Assembly (NCBI GenBank): GCA_033980235.1
Contig: CM067069.1
Span: 14,147,828-14,211,827 of the forward strand
Direction: 5' to 3'
DNA length: 64,000 bases
From: Diadema setosum
Taxonomy: Eukaryota; Echinodermata; Echinoidea; Diadematoida; Diadematidae
The notes below the pieces were generated by a model that was given only the letters and a program-made list of their open reading frames with translations, had not been told where the DNA came from and made no database searches. Below, piece after piece: positions 10,823 to 25,800 of the stretch; position 1 is the stretch's first letter, and each line of letters starts with the position of its first letter. Position numbers and translations under genes: made by a program.

Positions 10823-13800
10823 GTAAGTACCAGTAATGAACTGCATACTACTTTCTTTCGGTGTACGATAATGTAAGAGTACCTCTAGTCACCACTCTTG
10901 AGTTCAGTTCAGTTCAGTTTATTTTGCTACCCATCAAAATTATGAAGAGAACAATCATGACCAAAAACAAACAAACTGTAGATTACAAGTACAGGCATTC
11001 GTTAAATGACAAGTGTTGACCTTGCTGAAACACTTGAAAGCCTGTAAGAGGTCCATGAAAAGAGATGCGAGAGCATTTCAAGTGTTCACAAAAAATTGCA
11101 TTTGTAGAAACAGAAAAATCCAGTCGCATACACTTACACACATCAAACATAATACTACTGTAAAACAACAATTTTTTCACGAATTGGAGCCGACAGCCTT
11201 TTTCGTGGCATGAAAGTTGCCTCTAACATTCAATGTGTATAGTGCAGACAAAAACTTTCACTTGCATTTTGATTTCGCGAATCTCGGCTCTCGCAAAATT
11301 TATGAAATTAAAATGCATGCGAACATTCCTCGTTTCGCAGTGTATGTATATCACATAGATTTTATATATGGTGTTAATACTTCAGCAACAAATGTTCTCA
11401 CTGGTTGACTCCCTGTGACCATCATTTCTTTTTTCTGCTGCTAAATAATTTGGCATCTCTGTATACTTGTCCTTGTGTGGCAAACAGAGTAAGGACCATT
11501 GGGGTCTTTAGCAGTTCCTAATTCAAGTAATAGGAGCTTGAAATAATGTCGCTTCATGCAGTCATGATACATTAAAGGTACTGTTTACCATTGGGAGTAG
11601 TGATTTAAAAAGTGTCAAGATATCACATTTTATGCATATGTGTACAGTAGGTCAGTTGTATCATAAAACATCCTACCATCTAAAACATTTTGCAATAAAG
11701 CCTTGAATATATACGGACTTATCACTTTTTTTCTCAATAAACCATAACTGGAGACGGTTTAATCTGTAAACATTTTTTTTATTATAACTATTGTTCACAT
11801 TTTGTGTATTTAACAATACTTAACATTGATTATTCTGATTCAAATTTTGACATTGGTTGTTTTCCCTAACTTACATTTTAGAACTGTTTTGGAGCATTAA
11901 AGGGGAAGGCTAGTAACTGATCAGTGGGAATCAGTGGAAATGCTGGGAGATGATTGTTCCAATCCTTTTGGGATTCATTCAAGAGTTCATTGCATATCTA
12001 TTGTTGTGTGAAAATTATTTGCTTCAGAACGGTCTCATATTCAAGTATTGTTCAGATTAATGCTCCGTCACTGACCAGGGACACTAACCTGGAAGCATTA
12101 AACTGCACATTACTTGAATATGAGACCATTCTGAAGCAAATCATTTTCACACAACAATAGATATACAATGAACTCTTGAATGAATCCCATAAGGATTGGA
12201 ACAATCATCTCCCAGCATTTCCACTGATTCCCAGTGATCAGTTACTAGCCTTCCCCTTTAAAGCTGGGTTTTTGTTTCATCTGCAAGTGGTGAATAACGG
12301 CTTTAACTAGAAGATGACCATAATTAATGATAAGGTGTGTAATATTTCTGAATGTGACTGGAGCTACCCAAACCATCATTAAGAGGAAAGAGTGAGATCC
12401 AAACTAATAATTTCAGATTACTCCTTTCAGAGCTGTGGTGGCATGGCACCCCCCCCAAAAAAAAAATGAATAAAAGATTTTAAAAACTACAAACACTGGC
12501 AATCCCTTGCTTGTTGCAGATATTTGATGTTAAAATTCAGGGCTCATTTCAACCTCCAAAGTTTTCTTATAGCTTATGATAGTGAAATGTTTTTATGGCT
12601 GTAAATCAGTGCCAGAACAAGATAAAAACAACACAGTAAAAAGCAAAGCAAAACTAATCCAAGCAACATCTTTATAGCAGTAGTACCATTTACATCTAAA
12701 GTGAAAGTTAATTAATTAACATCTACTGTCATATATATGGGCCGAGGACTTTTCACGTTTTGAAAGTGAAGGTGGTTTGAACAAGCCATATGTTTGAAAG
12801 TGTTTTTGCAGTATCAACTGTACATACACGAAAGTGGGCACTCATTGAAGGGAAGGACAGTTAGCAAATATTTCAACCCAGGTGTGAAAAGTGTGTCTTC
12901 AGAGATATCCCAATAGTTGTTTTTTGTATGCTGTAACAAGCAATAACCTGATGTTGGGGGATAAATCTTGCTTTGCAGACTTGGAGTCAGCATGGGACAA
13001 CATTACAGAGGCAAAAACGGCTGTGAGTATAATAGTTCCTGCCAATATTGTTGTGATATTAATTACTTCTTCCTTTGCATTTCTACGAATGGCAAAATAC
13101 AGTAGGTTACAGCATTACCTGGTTATTCTGGAGAAAAAAAAAGAAAGAAAAAAAAAGAAGACTTAGATAGATGAGGAAGCGTGCTGGATGGTTCTCCAGC
13201 CCACACCCGATACTGACATGAAAATCCACATCCAACCAAGACATCGGTCAACCAGAAAAAGCAAATAGAGATTTTTTTTTTTTCTTTTTAAGTTGAATTT
13301 CATTTGAGAGCCCATGGAGAGCAAACTTGACATAATGGTACAAGTATAGCTTAGAAGTAAAACATTAGTCATTGTGCAGTGTTCTTCCGTTTACTGGGAT
13401 TTATGGATTTCTAAATATGTAAAGTGTCATGCATCCTATACAATTGCCGTGATTTTTCTCAGGTCTCCAATATCCAGACAGTGACTACAACTTATGATGA
13501 TAGATAATTGTCCATTTCAGGAATTGGTCTGCTTTGTTAAAACAGCGTGTATCACAATTCATGATGCTTGGAAAATCAAGTACAGTATTCATTTGCTTTC
13601 AGTTACCTGTATAATGTGTTTGATGGTTGTACTTTTTCCTTTTGTGTGTTTGTTTCTGTCTTTTTACATATTTATCATGGCAAGGTGGCTTACTGTACTT
13701 ATGTGATTTGTTTGTTTTTTTCTTTTAATCGATAGTTATATCGTGCTGAAGCCAGACTCGAACAGTCTGAGAATGGTCCCCATCTGAGGGATCACCGTAG

Positions 13801-16800
13801 CTCTGGAAGCCACCTTGAAAAGAGGCATCCTGTCGGTGCCCGCGCACCAGTCGACTCTGTTCCGTCCATGGAGATCAAGACAAGTGCTACTGCAAAGGTA
13901 GAGATTGTTAGCTTGGTATACAGCTTGCCTGTCCAGTTGGTATCTTTTTTATGCCTCCGCCACGAAGTGGTGCCGGAGGCATCATGTTTTCGTGTTGTCC
14001 GTCCTTCTGTCCGTCCATAATGAAATTTGTGAACAGCGTAACTAAAAAACCTTTTGAGGTATCCTCATGAAACTGGGGATGTATGTGTATTAGGGGGTGA
14101 AGTTGTGCCTATCAACTTTTGGGTTCACATGCTCAAGGTCAAAGGTCAAGGTCAAATGCTCAAAATTTCACTATTTCCCCCGTATCTATGCAATGCCTGA
14201 AGATATTTTCTTGAAACTTAGTGTATACATATATTACCCAATTAAGATTCTCTGGTGAAAGTTTGGGGTCATGAGGTCAAAGGTCAAAAGGTCAAGTAAA
14301 AATGTTAAAATTTCACTATTTTCTCCATATCTTGGAAATGGTTCAAGGTATCTTCATGGAACATAATATATATGCATGTACTGACTTGCAGTGATTATCT
14401 AGGGAATTTTTGGTTCATGGGGTCAAAGGTCAGGGTTAAAGGTCAAGGGTAACACTTCAAAATTTTACTAAACTCCTCAAAATAAGTTCTGCAATCAAAG
14501 TTTGATATATCTTATTTCTCTTATACCCACATTATCTTCATTAAATATGACGTCATAAGAAAGCCTGATTAATTATCTTTAACATGACACCTCACTTGCT
14601 ATGATTGGGTATTCCTAGAATGTACAGTATGATTGAGTATTAGGAAAGGTCAAATGTGAAATGTTGCAAAATAGAGCAAACGTGTTATGTCAAACAGTAT
14701 AATTCCCATTTGCTTTGTCATTTCAGAGAAGGAATGTGCTTGAAAAGAATGCATTGTGAAATTATCATTAGATTCCAGGCTTCATCCATGAATTAAAAAC
14801 TTCAGTAGTATCTGCAGATTAAAGTTAAACAAAAAGGTTAACCAAACAGTCATCTACACTGTAATGTCTAGGAAATGGAAGTTTTTGAAAGTGTTGTCAT
14901 TTCAGCATTGCTATGCAGTGGCCTTTTTTCATCAAAACTGTACATTATCAATAGCAGAATTGTTGCGACTTTTCACTTTTGATCTGTTCCAATACTCGGC
15001 TGTTTTGCACATTCCAAGAACACCCAATCATAGCAAGTGAAGTGTCAGTTTTAAGATATATTAATCAGGCTTTCTTATGATGTCATATTGAATGGAGATA
15101 ATGCAGTTATAAGAGAAATATGATATATCAAACTTTGATTGCAGAACTTATTTTGAGGAGTTTATATCCCTCATATTTATGCAATGCCTGCAGGATTTTT
15201 ATGCCTCCGCCAACGAAGTGGCCGGAGGCATTATGTTTTCGGGTCGTCCGTACGTCCGTCAGTACGTCCGTCCGTACGTCCGTCCCGTTTTGTTTTTGTT
15301 GATATCTCAAGAACCGTGAGGTGGTTTTGCATCAAACCTGGTATGAGGGTATATCCTGGGGGGATAATACTTTAATTGGATTTTAGGGTCACAGGGTCAA
15401 ATGTCAAAGGTCACAGGGTCAAAGGTCAAAGGTTACAGGTTATTTTGTGAAAAAAAGGTTGAAATTTCATGATTTTCTCCATATCTCGCAAATGGTTCAA
15501 GGTATCTTCATGGAACTTAGTATATATGCACGTACCGATGGGCAGTGATTATCTAGGGAAGTTGGGGGTCATGGGTCAAAGGTCAGGGATCAAAGGTCAA
15601 GGTCAACTCCTCAAAATATCACTACTTTCCTTATATTTATTCAATGCCTGAAGGATTTTTTTTTAAACTTGATGTATGCATGTATAACCCAATATATATT
15701 CTGTGGGAAGTTTCTTGCCAAAAGGTCAAAGGTCAAGTGAAAGTGCTAAATTGCACTTCTTCCTCCGTATCTCAAAAGTAACTCAAGGTATTATCATGAA
15801 ACTTACATATTTATGCATGTTCTACCTAACAGTGATTCTCTTTGGAACTGTGAGGTCAAAAGTCAAAGGCCATGTTTAGATAATACTATTTTACCATTTG
15901 ATACTGAAATTATACTTTTTCTCAATACCTTGAAAATTACTCAATGCATAAACTTATAAAAGGGTCAAAAGTCAAGTAAAAATCATCAGTTCCCCCAAAT
16001 ACCTGCACTCTGACATTTTAATCATTCATCCAATTGAACCTAGTTCTAGAAAGTGAACATTCAGCACATTTGTGGCAAACCTTTCATTTTAATATTTTGC
16101 CATTTGTGTGAAACTGTCATGAAACTGTCATCACACATTGTCAAGACATTGTACTATAGACCTATTAGGAGAACCATGCATTATGGCGGAGGCATACACC
16201 AGTCACTACGACCAGTCGCCGTAGCGATATTTCTAGTTTCTTTTGAAACTTGGTGTATGCATGTTTAACCCAATAGAGATTCTCTGGGAAGTGTTTTGTT
16301 TTGTTTTGTTTTGTTTTTTTTTTTTTGCCAAAAAGGTCAAAGGTCAAAAGGTCAAAGATCAAGTGAAAGTACTGAACTTTACTTCTTCCTCCATATCTCG
16401 GAAGTGGCTCAAGTTATCTTGAAACTTAGTACACATTTATGCATGTTCTGCCACAATGATTCTCGCATGAAGTTTAGGGTCAAAGATCAAGGGTCAAAGG
16501 CCAGATGAAAATGGTAACAATTTACTATTCAACACAGAAATTGCACTTTTTCTCCGTACCTTGAAAGTTACTCAATGCTTAAACTTTGTTTGAAGGGGTC
16601 AAAGTCAAGTAAAAGTCCTAAATTCATCCAATTAAACCTAGGTCAAGGAAGGTGAACATTCAACACATTTGAGACAAATGTGTCCTTTTCATATTTTGCC
16701 AATTTTGTGAAAATCTAATCACACATTGTCCACATGTACTATAGACCTGTTAGGAGAATCATGCATTATGGCGGACGCATACCAGTCGCCATAGCGTTAT

Positions 16801-19800
16801 TTCTAGTTTCATATCTATTCATGGTTTATTACTTTCATATTGGTGGCAGTGATGAAAACAGCTCTATACAAGTGGTCCACTGCATTCAAACTTAAAACAA
16901 TTGAAAAACTTTGTTTTAAAAAATAATGATAATTGAATTGAAATGAATGAGTAAGACTAACAGTTAAGCCAAAATTATTTTTTTTTAACCTTTGGACAAA
17001 TATTGCTAAAAAAGAAATAATAATAATAGAATTAAACATGAATGAGTAAGACTGCAACAATTAAGCCAAATTTTTTTTTTTTTTTAACCTTTGGACAAAT
17101 ATTGCTTTATCAGATTAATCATGAAATATGGTGCTGTGCAATGTGATTAAAATTGTTATGTAGTATTTTGTTACTTAAACTCAGACCCCGTTTACAGTGC
17201 GAGGCCAAGCCACGGCCGAGCCCACATTCATTTCAGTGTAAACACGCAAAAGGCCAAACGCGCAAAAGGCCAAAATTGGCCTCGCATTTTGGCCTCGCTC
17301 TGGAGGTGGTCTCGGCCGTGGCCGAGCCGCAGCCGAACCCGGCCTTTTCTCAGTGTAAATGCAAACTGGGCCAAATGTGCAGCCAATTTTAGTCTGGCTT
17401 CCAAACCCTCTGCCTGTATCTTTCGCTATTCGGGATATTAACCCCCTCAACGTCGAAAACTAGTATAGTTTAAGGTGGTTTTGTCCTGCATAGGATTTTT
17501 TCCTTCGCCAAAGGCCTTTGCCCGAACGGCGACAAAGTCGCCGTGGAATTCAGTCGGCAAAGGGTCTGAAAACCAGACAATACCAAATTGTGTTTGTTTA
17601 CAAGCAGAGCACCACTACGACAAAATATTGAAAGGTTTGAATCAAAAGTGGGGCCGAGCCCTGCAGTGTAAACGGACAAAATTGCGGGGCTCGGCCTCGC
17701 AATTGAGGCTGGGCTCGGCCCAGCCCCACACTGTAAACGGGGTCTAAAGTGTAGTGCGTTAGGAGTGACACCGATGACCAAGAGGAATGTTGCCATTTTC
17801 TTCCTAGTCCCATTCCCTACAAAAAAAAAAAAAAAGAGAGGCAAAAATCAAATTAAAAATCAAGCAAGCCACAACAGCAACCCAAAGGTCAATTTAGTCT
17901 TCCCCCCCCCCCCCCTCCCCCCATAAAAATATATAAATAAATAAAAAATAATAATAGTAATAGCTGTATACAGAATATCACTCTTCTATTTTGTGTGTTT
18001 GCTTGCTGTGGTTATTTGAAGAGTGGTATTTTTTTTGTGGTGCTCACTGACTTGTCTATGTAAGATTGTGTTGATTGTGTCTAGAACATGCCACCCTAGA
18101 CTCTGGTCCAAGTATAATTGAGACCAGTCGCAAATTTGGCACAATATGCATACCTCCTTCCCTTGAGTGGGTTGTCAATTGTCATTTGTGTGTTTCTTGA
18201 TTCCAGTTTGATCCAAAAAGCAGAGGATATCAATCAGAAAGGACACGAAAGAGGGTCACAATTGCTGGTAAGTGTATAGAATATTGGTGCATTTTCCACA
18301 TTTCTAGCTCAGGTGATGTGTACATGTATGACAGAGCTGTGCCTTACGAGGCTGCTAAAGTGAATTACCCACTCCATGACAGCTCTGTAAGCTTTTGAAC
18401 TGATTATGTTTTGCTTTCTCATTCAACAACAAAAACAATCATGTATGCACCGGAAATACTGTTTGGTGTTTGAATGATTAGATAATTGCTTGTTCAATCA
18501 CTGTAAGTCTTTTTGTTTGAGTGATTTATAGTAAAAAAAACAAAACAAAACAAAACAAAAAAATTATTTATGAAGTGCTTATTTTATGCTTCATAGTGCA
18601 CCTTATAGTTTCCTTTTTAATTGTCGGGGACCTCTGTTTTACTTTGCCATTAATAGATGACAAAGTGAGGACCAGAGAGCTAGCTGCTCCCTCAGATATT
18701 ACACCGAGTCCAATCCTGTCTCAGAGGCATGGCTCTCAACTAACTGATAACTTCCAGAATGGTGCGCCTCGTTCTGATGACTCTGCCGGCAAGTTGGTGA
18801 ATTCATATGGAGGGCTGTCAAGGACAGATTTCAGGGAGCCTCATGGAGAGTCATCGAGCAGAGATATTCTTGGCAATGGCCCAGCAAATTTCTCAATCGG
18901 GAGCAGCACAGACATCAGAATCCTCAATGACATAGCAACTCCTAGTCTCGTTCGCCAGTCATCCACTGTAGAGATGGAACCGGGACTGAGAGTGAGCAAG
19001 GACTACATTCCTGCATATGACCGACTCTTCGGTGATAAAACCGTTTTGAAACTAAGTCAGAAGGAGCCAGCTTCAAGTCTCGCAGCAGACAATTCAGAGA
19101 ATAAATGGTTGTCAAGGCTTGTGTCCTGCAGTCAGACCCCTCAGGATCAGTCTTATCTTGTCCATATGGACCGTCTGCGTAAACGCGTGGAACAGCAGAG
19201 GATGGCTTCATCGCAGCTGCTGGAATCCAGCGCAGATACCCAGCGGAAGCGGCACCAGGAGAGTGATCCCGTGAGATTTAATTCAGAAGCCGAGGCTGAC
19301 GTTCGGTTGGGTCTCGTCGCACCTCCCAAAGTGCCTGTTCGCAAAGTTGCTTCGGCTCCAGCAGCTCCCGCATACAAAGGGTTCAGCCAGGCCGAAGCCC
19401 GTTTTCAGCTTGTGCCAGGTGGCAGGATTGTGACTGAGGACCAGATAAAAAGGAAAACGAGTAGGCAAAACATTCACCACAGAGAAGATCCGCCTGCTTT
19501 AGGTCAAAGAAGAACAGACACTGCTAGACCGCTGCAACCATCGCAGAAGCTAGCCCAAGACAATAGAGTCAACTCAAAGACCAATACCAGCAGAGGTAAC
19601 CCCAAACCTGTCCGAAAGGTCCATAAAGCTCCTCTTCCAACTTCCAAGCCAAAGAGACCAGAACCTGTAGGGGGCATTGGTGTGAGCGCTTGGAGAGAGG
19701 GTCAGCGGACAGTCATAAAAGTGTTGGGACCCCCGCCAAAGGTACCGAGGCAGCAATCCGCAGCTGATGCTACATCAGATCGGGGGCAGGACTCAAATGC

Positions 19801-22800
19801 TCCCTCTGATGCTGCCGGCAACAAGACTGGGGATGAGATTGACAGGTTATCAGAGCACCCCATTGACTCTGACAACGACATGACCGATAATCCTCATTCA
19901 AACAGTAACCCACCAAGCATTGGGCGGCTACCAGAGGAAGCGCAAGGAATCCTGAATGACTTGCATCTGGATCCTACGGATGAGGATAGAGACTCTTCCC
20001 CCGTCCCTGTAGAATCCAAATCTAGCAAGAACAATAACAATGTCCCCCGGTTGTCTAAGAAGAAGAAAGCATCCAGATTAAAAGCACGAGAAGATGAGCA
20101 TAGGGTAGCCCCTGTCAGGAAAGTACGTCACTACGAGGTAGAGGAGGTGCAAAAATACATGGCCAGACAACGGATGGACAGGAGAAAGAAAATTCAGGAG
20201 GATAAGAAACAGAAGGCCTTGCAGGCAGAAAAAAGGAAAGAACAATTGCAGGATTTGTACAAGAGGCAGCGGGACAGTGCAAAACCACCCACAAAGGTAA
20301 TCGCAGGAGGCAGCCTTGCTGCTGGAGATGGTGAAAGACGATTTCTTGATGAGACATTTAGCAAAGGACCGGGGCAAGAGTCTCAAGGGGGTCTTGCCAG
20401 ACCAGTAACTCTGTCCAGGCAGCATCCTTTCCAGGAAAATTACAACAGAAGGGTAAATAGTCTTTTACATTGATGAGTGGAGTTTTGTTGCCGATTTAGG
20501 ATGATTGAAATAAAAGGAAGGAGAAATGATTGTTTAAAAAAATAATAATAATAAAAAAAAATCGAAAACATATCGAAGTCTGAAATTATTCATCGGCATA
20601 AATAGAAATCCTCAGTTGATGTGTTTCAGTTTAATGGGATTATCAGCCAAGACTATTACTAATGCTTTGCTGATTAGGTTAACTATCACCCAGTGCTGTG
20701 TATCTGTCAGAGCAATCCGCTGTTATCTAAATAGGCTACACCAAGTAAGAATTCAGTGACGCTACAAATGTATTAGAGGGTAATGAAGCCCAGATGTATA
20801 CAACGTATGTGGATTGAGTGAATTCATTAATATTAGTAGAGCACATCACAAAGTTGGAGGAAAATCTGACAGTACATTAAAAAGTTACAAATTTTAAAAG
20901 TTTCTGTACAGGCATTGCTCTTTCATTATGCTTGAAAAGTGCAAATATATTGATTTTTGTTTAATAATATTTTCTTTATGCCATTTTGCGTACATGACAT
21001 CATAGAGTGTTGTGGTGTTCTCATCCAGCGTGGCTGCACCTTGTAACTTTGGAACCGGATTGCCTGATTTTGCTCAAACTTTGCTGATGCGATTTACTAA
21101 TTTGCTGCCCTTCCCTCGACTCAAATATTTATCTGTGTTTCATTCTCCTGTGAGAATATGTCATTAAAGAACCTGGTATCTCATTCTCTGTAGATTGATG
21201 TGACGGGATCGGACAAGGAGAACCGTGCCTTCTGGAGCACATCCAGTAGCGACAGCTCCCTCCGCTCCAGCCCCCAGACTGACGTGTCAGCATCCACTCC
21301 TCAAGACCCAAATCCTGCCGCCGCTGGGGTCTCGGTCTTCCATGATCCACATCACCAGCACAGCGAGGGAGCCGGCCTGGGGAGGGACATCGTCCTTGAG
21401 CCTGTCCGTGAGGAGGATGCCCCCACTGCCTCCATGGTCATCAAAAACCAACTCGATGACAACGAGGGCAGACCTAGCAAGAACGACGTAGCTGCTGGAG
21501 TTGCAAGCCATGGTGCTGCCCAAGCAAGCCAACCATCAAGTAAGTTTTTTACACACAACAGTAGAGGTATGACAGGCCTTTAAATCAATCATTAATGTTG
21601 CTGTAATGTGTAGATTGTAGGTTGTGTTATCAGGCTATGTTATCAGTGTTCTGTGGCATAGCAATTCATTTCGTTAGCAGTTGTCAAAAAGAGAGCTATG
21701 TAAAATTGAATAAAGATATGTCAATACCAATGACATCTGAGATGTCAGTCTTGTTCGCTGCAATTGTAGGACAGGTTAGAAAGGTATAGATTTATTTTGC
21801 ACAGTAGCTACAAAAACGTGTCTGCATCATGATTTATATCTAACATACTCCAACAATACCATTCTCTCCCTCCTCAAAAACCTGCATCACACCAAAGCTG
21901 CAACACGGCCGCGACCAGTCACCTCTCCCGGCAAACCCCGCAGCAAGGCGGAGCGGGTGGCAGCCATCCGGGCCTCGGCCGCAGCCCTGCAGGGGCGGCT
22001 GGAGAACGAAGTGCGGCAGCTGACTGGGGATCTCTCCCACTTGACAGCTACTGCCCTGGGAGGCAACCAGCACAGTCCAGGTCAGTCCAAGACTCCCTTT
22101 GCACAACACAACTGTCCATCAGAGCTCTCCTGCTAGCATTCTCTGTGGTTTAGCTAGCTGAAAGTATGGAGATTTTGGAACGTGGCCAAGTCACATTGAG
22201 CTTTCACTCCTCCATTGCCAGGAAGCAGAGACTGTACGTGATTACAGCCTAGTAAAGCTTTGCATTGCACATCGACTGTAAGGACAAGAAAAGTGTGGCA
22301 GCTACTCAGAAATATGGATTGTTTGTTAAGGCCTGGCCTGCTGGCAAGTGATCAGATGTCCTTGCTTCCCTGTCAGAATATGTTGTTTTTCTCCCATCAT
22401 TTCTTCTTTTTTTTTTTTATAATGGTGTGTGGGGGGGCATTAAGATAATTGAAGTCTGAATTATATACTGACTATTAGAATTTTATTGAATTTTGTCATT
22501 CATTTTTTTTTTTTTTTTTTTTTTAATCAAGGCAAAACTGGCTAAATGTTATCATGTCATCCATTTCCAGTGATGTAATTGCTTGGATTTCAAGCATTTG
22601 AGTGTAGTAATTATTCAATTTTCTGATTTCCTGAGTAGTTATATTGACCAAAGAAGTCATGACGTCATGTTAACTACAATATTTGATGCCTGTACGCGTC
22701 AACATGGCAGATTTGTAAAAGGCAGCGTTTCAATGTAGATTCCCATGACCCTTGTTCTCATTCATCACCATGCTCACTTCCATGTGTGTGATCTGTATGC

Positions 22801-25800
22801 CGTCCCTTAGGCGTTGCTTCGTTGAGATCACCGTCTAACGAGAGATGGGCGTATCCCTATTTGGGATTGGGCAGACCGGTCCCGACCACTGCTCCCTCCC
22901 AGGTGACCAGGCCCAGTTCCCATGTGAGGTTCAGCGTGCCGGAGCCCGCCCTCTGGGAGCACGAGTCTCCGAAGCTGACCAAGCACCAGAGGGTTGCGGG
23001 GAGTGGCAAGGACCCCAATGTCTTTGTCGGGTCACTGCCAGGTGAGTGTTAATCCATGGTAGCAAGAGTGTGAAGATTTGCTGAATGGGGGAAGATATTT
23101 TTTCTTGTTTAAGTGCTTGGTATGTATTGAGAAAGAAACTCTCTAAAGACAAAAAAATAAAGAAATAAAAAATGTGAAAAAAGGCATCTCATCTACAGTA
23201 AAGAGTGTAAATGCACATAATATTTAGAATCACCAACAGCTGTATTGTGATTTCATAACACAGCTCTGTGACATTGATTTTGATGAAGTAGGATTTAAGA
23301 ACAACTAAATAGAATCATGTTGTTCGTGGTTTTTTTTTTAGTTTTCTTCAATAACATCATTTATAACGTTGACAGCATTACAAACTCTGAGAGTTGATTG
23401 TAGTACTAGATTGCATATCACAAACAAACACAAATAGATCAAAATAGAAGAAGTGAAATCTTGCATTTACTAAATGTAGCATCTGTATACGAGTGACAAA
23501 TTTGACCTCTGACCTCCTGCTTCCCAGGTGTGAGTAACCTGTCCCAACAGGCCCGCCAAACGGAGGAGGGCCAGACCAAGGGAGAGGCGGCCACCACAAT
23601 CCAGGCCGCCTTCCGCGGTCACCAGGTCCGGCAGCGACTCAACTGGGAGCTGCCTTCGGGAACTACTCTCAAGCAGCGCATCAAAGGCCAGAAGACCGAG
23701 GCTCAAGTACCACAGGTAGATAATGATTGTGGCATACTGGGGGTGGGGTGGGGGGGGGGATGGGAGAGGGGGGACGGGAGGGGAGGGGAAAGGAAAAAAA
23801 AACTCTCCCTAGAGGAGTTGTCAGTCATGCACTATTCAGGATAGATTTTGACCATTATGGTTTATGAAGGAGCACATACTCCTTGTGACACCAGGTTTTC
23901 CTGTGGAATTCAATCCTGTCTCTTGGTCTCCGTGACCTGTACTAGGACCTGTACAAGGGAACCTGGTCATTAACAAGGACCCAACAACCATGTCTATTAC
24001 ATTGTTATATCAGGTTTCTCACCATAAAACAGGAAAATATAAAGAGTTGGAATTTTCAAAATCACCCTGTTATAAGAGGGTTTTTGTTTTATCCAACGTT
24101 CTTATAACGAGGTTCCGCTGTACCGTCGTATAATGTGCATGTTTTATGTGTAATGTTCCCAGATTCGGCTGTCGGCAGTCGGGAAACCAGCAGTGCCAAG
24201 CGGCCATCCCATGCCGGAGCGTGCCCTCCAGTCAGATGGGGAATCTCTGAGCGAGGGTCCACTGTCTGACGAGTCCAGCGAGGCGGAAGTTGATCAAGAG
24301 TATACACCCAAGGTAAGAGCCTTGTCCACCAGGGGTGAGGTCAAAACTTGACCCTGGCCTGTCTTGAGCTATGTGTATTTGAAGCTTATTGTCATATTTT
24401 TCTAGATTTTGTTGTTGTCACTTAGCAATATCAACAGAAGAATTAGTTTTTGAGAGTACAAGCTATATTCTCTATGTTGACATCAACATTCTTAATGTTT
24501 TGGGTTTTGTTTTGTTTTGTTTTGTTTTTGTGAAGAGGGAACGCTTACTTTATATTGTCCTTTTTAGAGGGATGTAATCCAACTCAATGAATAATTGGCT
24601 ATTGTTGATATCATGACTGGCTGTGCATACAAGTTGAATAATGAGAGTTTTATGCTGGTAGATAATACATTCATGTGTCAAAGCATATTTCGTCGGGTGC
24701 CCGTGCATTGGCCGCTAACGCAATACAATTTGTATTGCGTTAGCGGCCAATGCACGGGCACCCGACGATTTTAACCCTAACTAGGCCGGGCTATTTAGGT
24801 AGATCATAGAGCCGGGGGGGGGGGGGGGGGGCCTCCCAGGCCCCCTCCAGATCTCGGCCGTCGACCGCGTGATCGCGACGAAAATTGGCACACACATTGC
24901 CTATGGTGTAATCTAAAGTACTACGAAGTTAGATTTTAAAAAAATTGTCATTAATGCTAAATTATGCTAATTTATGCATAATGATGCATGAAATCGGACA
25001 ATTTGGTATAAATCACTAAATAAAGCTCGAAATGGGCACATTTTTTTGTGTAAATATTCTGTTTAGTGTCCTAAGCAAATATATAAGAAAAAAATTGAGC
25101 TATCCGAAAAAATTTCTGAAGTATTTTATTGTTTTTTTAATTTCTTATGTATTTCTTTGTTTTTTCGACTTTATGTTTTTCATTGTTTTTTCGATGAAAC
25201 TTGTCCGCGACATTGTTCAGAACAAGAAAATATGTTATTAATTGATTTTAATCAATAAAACCCCAAAATAATCATGCTTTTATGAAATTTGACTGTAAGC
25301 ACAGTTTCCATTGAAATTGTACACAAATTCACGTTTTTGAGCAATTTTTGGTCTGACATGCATGTACATATTTATGCGAAACTTCGGAACCGCGCGCCGG
25401 GGCATCGCAAATTTGGTGTCAAAAGATGCGGGAGACTCGACAGAAAAAAGTCATGAAACGTCGCGGCGAAAGCTTTTCACGTTAGCGATACATCGCGCGG
25501 AACGTCGAGGGGGGGGCCTCGGAGGCCCCCCCGGCCTAGTTAGGGTTAAATGTGTTCAGATAAAACTGGAATTGGGTTGTAACAGTGAATCTCCTTCACT
25601 GCATTCAGCGCTCTGTGTGGTGCCTGTACATGGGGGTGTGTGTAAGAGGAAAACCACTAATGCCATTGCCTAAAGATCCCCTCCATGTGTGATTCATACA
25701 TGTATTTGCCGCTGCAGCTGTTCCAGCCATCACAAACTTGGCCATGAGCCATCAAATCCTCTCTCTTTTTTCTCTCTCTTTTTTTTCCCCCCCTTCCTTT

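Noticed and set aside
17153..17844. Overlapping GC-rich frames with PRPRP-type repeats
   Set aside because: They fall inside the AGACCCCGTTTACAG-ended MITE and reflect its GGCCGAGCC words.
20453..20473. CEP350 ending at the stop after exon 5
   Set aside because: A donor AGG|GTAAAT precedes the stop, and exon 6 onward continues the conserved CEP350 order in phase.
24691..24767. microRNA precursor call for the perfect palindrome
   Set aside because: Almost no loop and perfect pairing are unlike animal pre-miRNAs; kept only as an unexplained hairpin.
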